Assembly (NCBI GenBank): GCA_024336345.1
Contig: JANFOG010000003.1
Span: forward strand, 1,742,501-1,806,500
DNA: 64,000 bases
Source: Mariannaea sp. PMI_226
Lineage: Eukaryota > Ascomycota > Sordariomycetes > Hypocreales > Nectriaceae
Direction of reading: 5' to 3'
Shown here: positions 24,425 to 34,400 of the stretch, piece by piece
Position numbering within the stretch: position 1 is the stretch's first letter
Layout of the letters: every line of letters begins with the position of its first letter
Notes under the pieces: model-generated
Database searches by the model: none
The model's input: only the letters and a program-made list of their open reading frames with translations
Told to the model about the DNA's origin: nothing
Translations under genes and position numbers: made by a program

Positions 24425-25900
24425 CTACTCCTGAAAGAATGGGGCGGGAAGCTCCAAGTCGGAGATGATCGAAGCCTCAGCCTGCTCAGATGCCTGACAA
24501 TCAGAGACGCTTGCCATGACCGCTTCCAGCTGTGCGTCAGTGACTTCCTCGACCATGTTAAAATAATCGAAGTCAATGAAATTAGCATTCAACATTGCTG
24601 GGTTGCAGGTCGGTGGGTTGTCATTGCTTCCCGAAGCAGCGGCCGTGGGACTTTCTTCAATGATGGCTTCCATTCCGCCGGGGGTGCCCAACCAGACTCC
24701 AGGAGAAAGTGCATCTGTGGGAGACGGCATTGCTGGACCAGTCGGCATGGAATTCAGAGGTCGTTGGAAGTCGACACCGGGATAAGGCTCGTACCGAACA
24801 TTGTTACGAGGTTGCTGGGTTCGAGTCGAGCGCGAAATAGTTGTTCGCCTCGGAGCCTGTTCCTTAGCGAGCTGCGGTGCCGGCGGAGGATTCATCGAAG
24901 CCCATGACTGTCCGACGTAGGAAGGAGCAAGGATCGGGGTCGGAGAAGTGGATGCACGAGGCCGGGCCGAACGCCGAACTCGAAGTGGGGCTTGGAACGG
25001 AGCTGGAGTCGGAATTCGAGCCGGGACCGCAGCGGGGGCAGCAGCTTGAACCGGAACTTGGACATGAGCACTGGGGGGAACTGGGAATGAAAGCTCAAGG
25101 GGGCCCGGAATAAAGGCTTGGACAGGGGTTTCAACAGGAACTTGAATCGGGTCTTGAAGATCAGCTTCAAGCCTCTGAAGCTGCTCGTGAAAAACGGTCG
25201 AGGGAAGAACATCAGACTGGAACGAAGCGGAAATTGGCGACGCAGGGATGGTAGGCAGGTTTGGTGCTGCAGCTGCTTGAGTCATAACCTGGAGAGGTGG
25301 CTGGCTCGGACCCTGAATAAGAGCGACGTTCTGGCCATGAAGTTCGATTGGGGGTGCAGGTGCAGGTTGGTTGCGAGCTTGATGCAAGCCTCTGCCGGGA
25401 TACAAGATGTCGTTCAGAGCATCGTAAAAGGGTCTGAGTTCCCGGGGAACCTGGGACCGAGGTGGGATTTGAGAAGGGCTTGCGGCACCCCTTGCGACCT
25501 GGAGGATGTTGTGCGTCAGAGCATTAGCATACTCATCCATGTCTTGTCGAGAGAGCGCAATGGACAGTGGAGTTGGAGATGGAGCAGCAGCTAGAGGCGG
25601 GGCCGGGCCCTGGCCCCAGGTCGCGCCGGGTGGGATTCTGACAGTAACCATTGGGGTGGGGGGGACAGGATGGCCTAGAGCTGGCCACACGCTTTCCAGC
25701 TTGGCGCCCGTCTCGAGCCAGTACAGATAATTTCTGACCTGGAGATCAGTGACGTTGACACTTCGAAGAAGATCTCGAAGCTCTCCGTTTTCCCGGATGG
25801 CGAGTTGGGATTGGACGCGCAATGGTTCCGAAATCTGGATGCCGTTGTCTTCGTACTCACGGATTTTTTGGAGAGTAGAGCGGCGGATTGGCGTTCTCAT
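24425..25900 (-). CDS. Pro/Ala-rich putative regulator with bZIP-type leucine module
   Basis: A single open frame of 491 residues from ATG 25900. Residues about 1-70 hold short basic clusters (RTPIRRS) and then RENGELRDLLRSVNVTDLQVRNYL, which matches the ENxxLRxLL...YL module of the gene at 9561-10466. No basic DNA-contact region is encoded before it. An upstream exon could supply one, and the leader up to about 26260 should be checked for splicing. Residues 80-400 are Pro/Ala/Gln-rich and disordered. The C-terminus is acidic with aromatics (FIDFDYFNMVEE), like an activation domain. I infer a transcriptional role; no enzyme motif is seen. Confidence 0.65.
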   Translation of the reverse strand: MRTPIRRSTLQKIREYEDNGIQISEPLRVQSQLAIRENGELRDLLRSVNVTDLQVRNYLYWLETGAKLESVWPALGHPVPPTPMVTVRIPPGATWGQGPAPPLAAAPSPTPLSIALSRQDMDEYANALTHNILQVARGAASPSQIPPRSQVPRELRPFYDALNDILYPGRGLHQARNQPAPAPPIELHGQNVALIQGPSQPPLQVMTQAAAAPNLPTIPASPISASFQSDVLPSTVFHEQLQRLEADLQDPIQVPVETPVQAFIPGPLELSFPVPPSAHVQVPVQAAAPAAVPARIPTPAPFQAPLRVRRSARPRASTSPTPILAPSYVGQSWASMNPPPAPQLAKEQAPRRTTISRSTRTQQPRNNVRYEPYPGVDFQRPLNSMPTGPAMPSPTDALSPGVWLGTPGGMEAIIEESPTAAASGSNDNPPTCNPAMLNANFIDFDYFNMVEEVTDAQLEAVMASVSDCQASEQAEASIISDLELPAPFFQE

Positions 25901-27260
25901 AACTAGTGGGACCTCGCTCGGCTCGAAGAGTTCTTGCTTGGTGCAGCTAGGGTGCTATGCTATCATCTTGTTAGCAACAAGCGCCAGATAGGAAAGGGGG
26001 TAAGAGGAGAATAAAAGCCAGGCTAGCTACTAGACTACTTGCCACTAGACTATCAACAGGTGCTTGACGGGAGTTGCCCCGGGACACCTTAGACGAAGTT
26101 ATTTTACGAGTATAGATGGAAAGGGGGGTGGAAGCTAGACGTGTTGAAGCTTGGCCTTCAAGATTTATTCGCGGGGTGGGCAAAGTAATATAAGAGAATA
26201 TAATATTCAAAGTATCGGAGCCTGAGAAGATGAAGAGACAGAGGACAAGAGAGAGATCCATACTAGATCAGAGACAAACAAGGTGAGGGAAGCCCAGTAC
26301 CCGTTTCCCAAACGCCCACCCATCGATAGCAGCAAACGAGGGGGGGGCTAGGGCCCCAGCCGTATGCAGCCACCCACCCACAAGGCAAGGCTAAGGGCAG
26401 GATCAGCTTCAGAAATTACGGAATTGGAGAAGTCGATAACGGGGCTAGGGGCACAAACGGACTCGGCTTGCTACCTATACGGAGGGCACTGGCTCGGAGA
26501 AGCACGTCTGATGTAACAACAGCAAACGAAGGCTGCGAGTTGGAAAGAGTCAAGACATTAGCCCGTTTACATTTGGTTTCACTCAACCCAAAGGAACGTT
26601 TGTTTGTCGTCCTCTGCCAACACGGCGTCAACGGGGTTGTACGAAGTCTGATAGTATTGGGTATCGAATGTGGTCCTTGTTGTTAGTCAGACGAAATAGT
26701 TTGTGGCTTGGATATATCTCAAACCGAGCAGACGAAATACTGTTTAAGCTAGAATATCCATGCTGCGATTTCCAAGTGCAGAAGGGTACTCTTGCACTAT
26801 CACGCTATCGCGTTCACTGGCTGTCTCTATGCTTGCAGGTGTCCGTCTCCCTCTCTGCTATCCTTGGAGGTGTGTGTTGCTGGCTGCGCTTCCGATGTAT
26901 CTCATAAAATAAGCATAGTCCAAACAAACTAGACTCTTCCGTTCCCATCTCGGGTGTCCCAGGCCCACACACATCGAACAAGCTTGTCCCGATATTACTA
27001 TCTCCAATTCCAAACCCTCTCCCGACCCCCTTTTTTTGGTGCATTATGTGGTATGTGATGATTTCGAGCCACTTTCATGAAGGACTACCAAACGGGCTCT
27101 TGCATCCGAGCCCAGTCATGATAAAGGGCCATTACGACAGAACAAACTAGGAAAGGAAAAGTAGCGTTGTGCACGAATTTCCTCATCAGCAAGAGCAGAT
27201 GTGAGCAAAACAAGGGGGAAGCGGGAGCAAACCGATACAACAAGCTACACAAGAAAAAAA
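25901..27260. other. 1.4-kb spacer, probably with a long 5' leader
   Basis: Immediately upstream of ATG 25900, on the minus strand, is a tiny uORF (ATG ATA GCA TAG, about 25948-25959). A 96-codon frame (25971-26261, minus) starts further up and is discussed under rejected items. Nothing else coding is visible. A G/C-homopolymer tract lies at 26339-26360. Confidence 0.45.
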
Positions 27261-28700
27261 TCAGGCAGCAGGCTGGTAGTCGTCATTCTGCTCCTCCTGA
27301 AACCTGGCAAGGTAGAAGCGGTCACCCATCTCGCCATCCATCGTCGGCCCCGGCACACCAAGCAGATAATTGAACAACTCGGGGTCTCGGGCGTGCACTC
27401 TCGCCACGTCCTCGGCAACCTGCTTGTTAAATTTCATGTACTCTGCCTTCTGGTCAACTAATGAACCGTCAGGATTGTGGTACTCGTGACCAATGTCCTT
27501 GAGCACCTTGTAGCGACCCCCTAAGGCTGCTGCATATTCTTCTGTCCGAGGCTTCTCAGTCAAGTTGTACGGATCGTCATCCGTAGGCTGAAAACGGTAG
27601 ACCACAGTGTCGCCAGGGCTCAGCGCACTCGAAGTCACCCACTCCCAGTCGCTTCGATCGTCATCCCGGCGGAACGAGCAATAGAAATCACCAGTAAGAA
27701 AATTGATCATGCCACCGTGGGTGACGCAAACGAGCTTGGGAGTGCCTGGCTGCCTGCGGGAGCGGTGTACACCCTCGAGTTTTCTGGCCATCTCGTAGAG
27801 AAGCTGACGGCCGTTGGCAGCACGCGTCTCAATGCTTTCTTGCGTCGGGGCGGTCAGGATATCCTTCAGCCGCTCCTCTCTGCTCATTTTGGGAAAAGAA
27901 CTCAGCCAGTGAGCGTCGTTTACCTTGACCTTTTCTCGCCTAACGACCTCACCACAGTCGGGGCCATCGCCACCCTTTAGCATAATGTACGAGGTGAACT
28001 CCCTACCACCTTCAAAATACGTATGAGCCCGACGATCTTGAGGCCAGTTTGTAGCCTCCTGGAACGCCTGGTTAAGGTAGAGCGCATTACAGTAGAAGAT
28101 CTCGTGAGCCGTCTGGAGTGATCTTGTGAGCGGCGATGAGATGACGATGCGGACTCCCTCAATCTTTTTCCAGTCTTCCTTCAGAAGGAGCGATGTGGCA
28201 AGACCTTCCTCTGTGAGACCGTCCCAGAGGAATTCACCGCGCTTGACGGGCTGTGCGGTGCCTTGATTCACACCATGCCACGCCCAGCTCAAAACTTGGT
28301 GTGCTGTGAGGTCGGTAAGAACCAGACCCGCAGTGCCCGGCGGCGAAATAACGTTTGAAGTGCTTCTCAAATGACGGAGAAAACAAATGTCAACGTCCAG
28401 GGGTTTCGTTTGAGGCTTCGGTTCGGAGATTGGAGGCTTCTCTCTTTGGGTGGCCTGAAGGGGTTTATCCTCCGATGAGCCAGGAGGCGGCGTCTCCCGA
28501 GGTACAACGGGTGGCTCGTTATCATTTTCGAGTATTACAGCATAAGGGCCGTTTGGAACTTGACGGGGAGGGGGGTCAGGATGTGGGGGGTTGGACAAGC
28601 CTGAAGGAGGAGGCGATGGTGACGGACTGTCTCCCATGGTCAGGGGAGATGAAACTTCATGGACCTGGGCCTCATCTTGGGAAACTGCGCCAGGAGTCAT
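27261..28700 (-). CDS. histidine phosphatase (phosphoglycerate mutase-like) family protein
   Basis: A single exon of 479 residues. Residues 1-100 are Pro-rich and disordered. Conserved blocks of the family follow: VRIVISSPLTRSLQTAHEIF (substrate-phosphate arginine) and KLVCVTHGGMINFLTGDF (second catalytic His with Gly-Gly). The first block, normally LxRHGxxxxN, is not clean. CFLRHLRSTSN has R109-H110 but Leu instead of Gly, while WAWHGVNQG (about 141-145) has the His-Gly and sits at the usual distance from the next block (WDGLTEEG) but lacks the Arg. An unrecognised intron or a degenerate active site could explain this. The fold assignment is firm and catalytic activity is uncertain. Confidence 0.78.
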   Translation of the reverse strand: MTPGAVSQDEAQVHEVSSPLTMGDSPSPSPPPSGLSNPPHPDPPPRQVPNGPYAVILENDNEPPVVPRETPPPGSSEDKPLQATQREKPPISEPKPQTKPLDVDICFLRHLRSTSNVISPPGTAGLVLTDLTAHQVLSWAWHGVNQGTAQPVKRGEFLWDGLTEEGLATSLLLKEDWKKIEGVRIVISSPLTRSLQTAHEIFYCNALYLNQAFQEATNWPQDRRAHTYFEGGREFTSYIMLKGGDGPDCGEVVRREKVKVNDAHWLSSFPKMSREERLKDILTAPTQESIETRAANGRQLLYEMARKLEGVHRSRRQPGTPKLVCVTHGGMINFLTGDFYCSFRRDDDRSDWEWVTSSALSPGDTVVYRFQPTDDDPYNLTEKPRTEEYAAALGGRYKVLKDIGHEYHNPDGSLVDQKAEYMKFNKQVAEDVARVHARDPELFNYLLGVPGPTMDGEMGDRFYLARFQEEQNDDYQPAA

Positions 28701-30185
28701 GGTGGCAGCAAGCAGCCGCGTCTTGTGCGCTCAATGGAAACACTTGAAATTCTTCTCATTTCTTGGTCAGCAGCGTGGGGTGTGTGTGAGATCGGATCTG
28801 ATCTTACGGAGGGTTTGGGTCCCAGCGGGAAATGGAGGTCGTCAAAAGAGCTAAGGAGATCTCGGCTATTGACGGTGGGCCGGACCGTTCCGGACCCTCC
28901 CTTGGATAAAGAGGAGGGGGAAGAGGGGTGCCTCTTTGGTCGTTAGTCGTTGGAAGGGTTTGATGAAGCCAGGTCCAATTGAGTAAAGGACAGCGGGTGT
29001 GATTGATGATCAAGATTTCGCCACGATGAACTGTTTGCAATGAGGGAAAGAAGGAGGGGGACCAGCAACGAACAGGTTCGAAAAAGATGCCGGGGGGATA
29101 CCAGGGGAAACGCCAGGGGAATGCTGGGGGGTGGACGACGCTGGCTTGATGGGTGAATGCGGGGTTGGATTATACACAGTAATATTAAGTTGGTCAAATT
29201 GTAGGCATCCTGTAGGGACGTACAGATTAGTCTGAAGGGATAGGATTTAGACTAAATGCTATTCTTGCAAGGCAGAACGTCAAGGAAGACGGTCTATATC
29301 AAATCGGCCTTTTTATATCGGCCTTCAGTCACGTCATCGCCAACACAACTCAGAGGTGGAACGGGCTCCAGAACAGCTCTCCTCTCTCTCACTGTCTCTC
29401 CCTCTGCCTACCTGACTTTGCCTACCTCGATACACTGTACCTCCGTCCCTCCCTCTCTCTGTACTCTGTGTTCTGTACTCAGGACTCTCAAGTGCTCCAT
29501 AACCAGGCAGGCATTCTCTCTTCTGGACAAGCCACTCACTCACTCTATGCTGTATCTTCCTGCACAAGGTGAATCCGAGTGGAAAATGGGCTGAAAGGGG
29601 TCTCACCTATCACAGTGCCATACCAACCGCCCTCTGAATCCTGCCAAGGCCGTTCTTCCACTCTCGCCCAAGCTGTTACCCCTCATTTCTCTGATTGTCC
29701 CGGGCCAACACTGTCCCGTCCCGTACTCTGATGTCATTTTGATCCAGATACCGCTCCACGCCTCGTATCCTTGTTTGCGTTTTGCTTTTTCTTTTCACCA
29801 GCTGCTCCCTCATTTATGATCTAGACCTTGGGCTTTTTCAACCCAGACCCAGACATGAGGCATTTTAACTGACGGCCCGTCCTCTTGTCTCCGGATTGGC
29901 CCAACACGAGACACAATGCCGCATCTCTCACGGCCGAGAGCAGTCCCGACGCGTCCAATAAGCAGCTTGCCGCCGTATCAGCCACCAGACGTGCTCGAGT
30001 GCATTTTCTCTGCACTATTCGCAGGCTAACCACGCGTCCCGGCTTGGTGTTACAAGGGAAATATGTCCTCCATCATTTCCTGGTCCGAACTTGTGCAACA
30101 GCAAACCCGTACGTTCCAATCTAACTCGGCGGAAAATAGATGGTTGGCAGCACGCATGCTTTGGTCGAGCTTCACCATGTACTTA
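28701..30185. other. spacer upstream of the phosphatase gene
   Basis: Mostly pyrimidine-rich promoter-like DNA (29375-29470 is CT-rich). A 70-codon minus frame at 29821-30033 could be a downstream exon of the candidate locus at 30186-30508 but is unsupported. Confidence 0.4.
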
Positions 30186-30508
30186 CTGCCTGGTCCAAAC
30201 TGGCCACTGTTGATCCCAGCCGTCAGTAGCTGTGGCTGCGTTGTTTGTTCCAACCAGCTCAGCCCCCCTCCAGAACATCCGGGACCCAACTGTCTCATGG
30301 CCCAGCCCTGTACTGGGAAGTGCATTCGCCCACATAGTCACTACGTCTTGCTCCCGTTCGGCAGAGCGTGTCATCATGCCGTCTATTAAATCCTGTAATT
30401 GTTGAGAAGATACCGCATTGATGCCACTCAATTGCGAAGGATCTTCCTTAAGCACACTGGATCATAAGTTAGAGCAGAGGCGACACGATATTGCCAGTCC
30501 AACTCACC
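30186..30508 (-). CDS. candidate internal exons of an unrecognised spliced gene (partial)
   Basis: On the minus strand an exon ending at 30508 (reading ...Y-H-R-I-Y-N-V-I-R) appears to join across a 51-bp intron (30457-30507: GTGAGT, CTAAC 11 bases before CCAG) to an open exon 30456-30187. That exon encodes VLKEDPSQLSGINAVSS and an acidic, helical stretch (LQDLIDGMMTRSAEREQDVVTMW). The open frame stops exactly where a perfect donor GTAAGT begins (30186), so the TAA is probably intronic. I could not fix the first or last exon and know no family. Confidence 0.35.
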
Positions 30509-31465
30509 GTATTACATTATAAATACGATGATACTGTTGCAGATCTCCTCATATTATCTAATAGCTGATATATCACGACATACCTCATCGGTCGCAGTAT
30601 TAACGCACTACACAATGTCACTAACAAGAACGAACGGCAAGACGTCCATGAAACATAAATATATTCTCAGCGCAAATCTCATTCAGTCATCAAATGCTCC
30701 CCCATCGCATACTACCAAGTGCTTGTACAGCCCATCGAACTGCTCACACTACTCCATTCTCCTCACCCCTTTTGCATCTTGACATTGTACAATCTGATCT
30801 AAGACAAACAATGGTGCTTGCATCAAAACCCGCAGACCCTGACCATAATAACTTGACACCGCCAGCCAACTCGTAGGAAAAGGACAAAAAAAGAGAAGGA
30901 AAAATGGACGCCATGCAGTAGATACGAAAGTGGCTTAAACTAAGATTAGAGCCACCACCACCGCTGGAGACAAAAACATCAGAGCTCCCAAACCTCTCAA
31001 TCATAGGTTGCAACCAAGAGCGGTGAGGCAAACAAGATGCCATACTCCCTTAGGCAGTTTGTACAGATGCTTGCTTTTTTTTTCATAGGTGATTTTTTTT
31101 TTTCGTTTTGCAGGATTAATAAGTTCGAGACCATAGGAGGATATTAGGAAACTTGAATGAAAAAAGAAAGAAAACTAATGAAAAAGACTTGTCGGGTCGT
31201 AAGCCATTAAAGCTGGCTTGTGATTGTATTTTTAAGTCACAGATGTGACACAGAAGCTGCAATTCAGGTATAGTGTCCGGAATCAAACAAATAAACAGAG
31301 GAAAGAAATCATCAGTATCGTGAAACTTCCGTGAGGATATTGGCATTCGTAACAGTTGGTGAAGTTGTCTAGTGAGTGACATGCAAGGAATGTTTTCGTG
31401 TTTGGTGTCATGAGATGACAAGTATCAATTTGGACAGGCCTCCATTATCGTCGGAATGGGGCCAG
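30509..31465. other. spacer downstream of ApsA, AT-rich
   Basis: Poly-T tracts occur at about 31076-31083 and 31087-31105. No coding region is supported. It includes the ApsA 3' UTR and perhaps the 5' end of the candidate locus at 30.2-30.5 kb. Confidence 0.45.
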
Positions 31466-34400
31466 CTAGGCCCGAGAACGGAGGGAAGTCATCGGAGTTG
31501 AGCTTAGGATTGTTGGATGTGAGTGGCCGTGGTGATGCATGCGGCCTCGCTTGGAAAGGTGTCCAAGGGTACCAACGTCGTGTTTACCTACATAAATCAA
31601 ATTAGCAACAGTGATTTGGGCAGAGTTGAGTGGAATATAAACATACCATCGCAACACGCGCGGACATTCTCCAAACGAGCAGCTTCTCTATCCTGGCGCT
31701 CAATCATTTGTCGCAGGTCCTCGGCACTATCGTGGGCCTCGCTTGCTTCATAGACGCTCAGGTCCTGAGCACTAGGACCCCGACCACGTCGGGTTGAGAA
31801 GGTGCCCGACAGTTGACTACCCTTCCAGTAGCCACTAATTTTGCTCAAAGTACCGGCGGTAGGGCGCTGGGCAGGTTTCTTGGGAGTAAGCGTTGGGACG
31901 TTCATAGATACCCCAATGGCAGGGGATTCGTTTCGGGTTGTGCGTGAGTTGTATGAGGACAACGAAGGAGGAACTCGTGCTGGTGTACCATTTGTGACTC
32001 GTCGACCATATTGAGGATTGAACTCCTCCACGTCTTCGCGGGTGATGCTAGCACCCGTCTCATCAGGGTCGGACACAACCTCATTATTGGTGCGCAGAAG
32101 AAGGTAAGAAAGAGCATTGAACCAGGTTTCATGGCGTTGGCCAGTAGTGCAAGTAAACTTGATAGTCCTGCCCGGAGCAATAATCACCAAGCTCTTTCGG
32201 TGGAGTCCGGGGGGCATGGGATTATCATCAGTCACTACTCTGACGGCCTCAATAGGAACACTCTTCGCCTTGACCTCTGCCCGTCCTGCAGATGATGGAT
32301 CTCGGTCACTCCAGTACAAGGTTCTAGTATAAGGGTGAACCCAGAAGTATCGGCGATGTCTGTTCCCTGACATCTCTCCACGGCCCGTCTTGCGAGTGTA
32401 CTTCCACAGATATTCGCCAATCATTGTCTGGGTAATGGCTTGTATCATGCGGGGGTCTGTATTGGGACCAAACCCGCCAATACCCATCTCACCAGGCCGC
32501 ATGTTAAACCGGGAGTCGAGTTCTGATGCAAAGGACGACACTGAAGACTTTCTAGATACTGCGGTGAGACCTGCAGGCGAATGTGCGTCATTGGTATCAT
32601 AGTGACCAGCGCGGGGGCGAGAGGTTGAGGCGGTACGGGTGGACAAGAAAGCGTCGTTCTGGGGTGGAGTGCTTGGACGAGCCTTGAGGGCAGAAGCAGG
32701 CCAGAGAGGCGGTGCCATGTCTCGCTGAGTACTGTGAGACGAGCCTGTTCGTGCAGCTTCAATGGCCTGGCGGTGGTTAGAAGGCAGGGCAGGAGCATCC
32801 TGAATGGATATTCTCCAACTCGCTGCGCTAGCCGAGCTACCAGGTCGATGCACAATGCTAGAATCAAAAGAATCGTCAAGCATCTTTCCCTTATTGCGCA
32901 CAGGGCTATGGAGGCTTTCCTGGGATCGGTGAATGCGGACAGTACCGGTGGTTCCAGGAGTTCCAAAGCTGTTGACAGAGAAGTTTTTCTCTGGACTGAA
33001 GGGGGGGCGGGTTCTTGTCTTGAACATAGCATCGATAGCATCGGCAGTAAGTGAAGTCTGAGCACCCTGGTCGCTGGTCGGAATGGGAGCATCGTCAGAG
33101 GGGCGAGCCAAAGAGTTGGCTGAAAGCTCTTTGAATGGCCGCTGCGACTCAGGTGTCTCTGCCACAACACTATCTCTGGGCGACTGCCGTGTCTCGTCTT
33201 CAGCGATGATTGGGGATGAATCTCTCTGCCTACGTCCGAAGATTTTGCTTGTCGGTGTCTCAGGGAGAGTCTCAGGGAAGTCCTGCTCCATGAAAGGGGA
33301 CTTCATGTCTCGTGGGAGGATGAATCCATCTCTGTATGGACTTCGAGCGATGACAGGCTGAGTCTCGACCGAAGATATAGAGGAGAATCCAAATGCTGGC
33401 AGGCTAGGGACTTTGTGTACAGGCACAATCGGCTCAACGCCTTGTGCAGCAATAGATGAGAGTACCAGAGCAGGGGGGGGAGCGAGGGGCTCCAGGATTG
33501 GCTTCACATTCTCAGTGAGAATGGAAGAGAGGGCGAGAGTCGGAGGGAGGGGTTCTGGTTCTGAAATAGGAGCGACCTGCTCTGTGGACAGGACTGAGTA
33601 GGCTAGCTCAACAGGAGGGAGCTCCTTCGGCTCACACTGCTCTGTGTGAATTTGAGAGATATTGAGAGTTGGTGGAGGAATAACTTTCTCAGGCTCAGCA
33701 ATAGGTTCAACGGCCTGCGCAGCAATAGCAGACATGCCGAGCTCCGGTACCTCCAGACGGCCTGGTTCGATATGCTCGCGAAGAATTGACGACAGTGTGA
33801 GTTCAGGCATCACAGGTACAACGGGCTCGGGCTCAGGCTCAGCAATTGGATCCACGTTCTGCGCGACGAGGGTTGAAAGAGTTAGCTGAGGTAGAAGGGG
33901 CTCGGGCTCAGCAAGAGGCTCGACGCCCTCCCCAAAGATGGCTGAGATCGTGAGCTGCGGCTTAGGGGGTGCAGGAGTTTCGGGTTCAAGAATAGGTTCC
34001 ACATGTTCACCAAAGATTGTTGAAATGCTGAGCTGGGGGAGTGGAGTTGGGACATCTGGTTCCTTGATGGGGTCAACACATTCACTCATAATAGTGGACA
34101 GGCTGAGGTCAGGTTTGGGAGGAAGAACGGGCTCGGGTTCAGGCTCCGTGATAGGTTGCACATGCTCCTGGAAGATTGAAGAGAGGCTAAGAGCAGGTGG
34201 GAGGATGGGGGTTGGCTCAGGCTCAGCAATCGGGTGGATATGCTCGTGCAGAAGAGCTGACAGGCTCAAAGCAGCGACAGGAGTAGCCAGAGGCTCGACG
34301 TGCTCCCCGACAATCTCCGACATGCTGAGCTCCGGCGCCTCGAGAACAATAGGCTCAATGTGCTCGTGTTGGATCACCGATATGCTCAAGGAGGGAGGTG

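Noticed and set aside
25971..26261. 96-codon minus ORF with hydrophobic N- and C-terminal ends, like a small GPI-anchored protein
   Set aside because: The middle shows no domain or Cys pattern, it starts in the likely leader of the downstream gene, and hydrophobic ends arise easily from pyrimidine-rich leader DNA.
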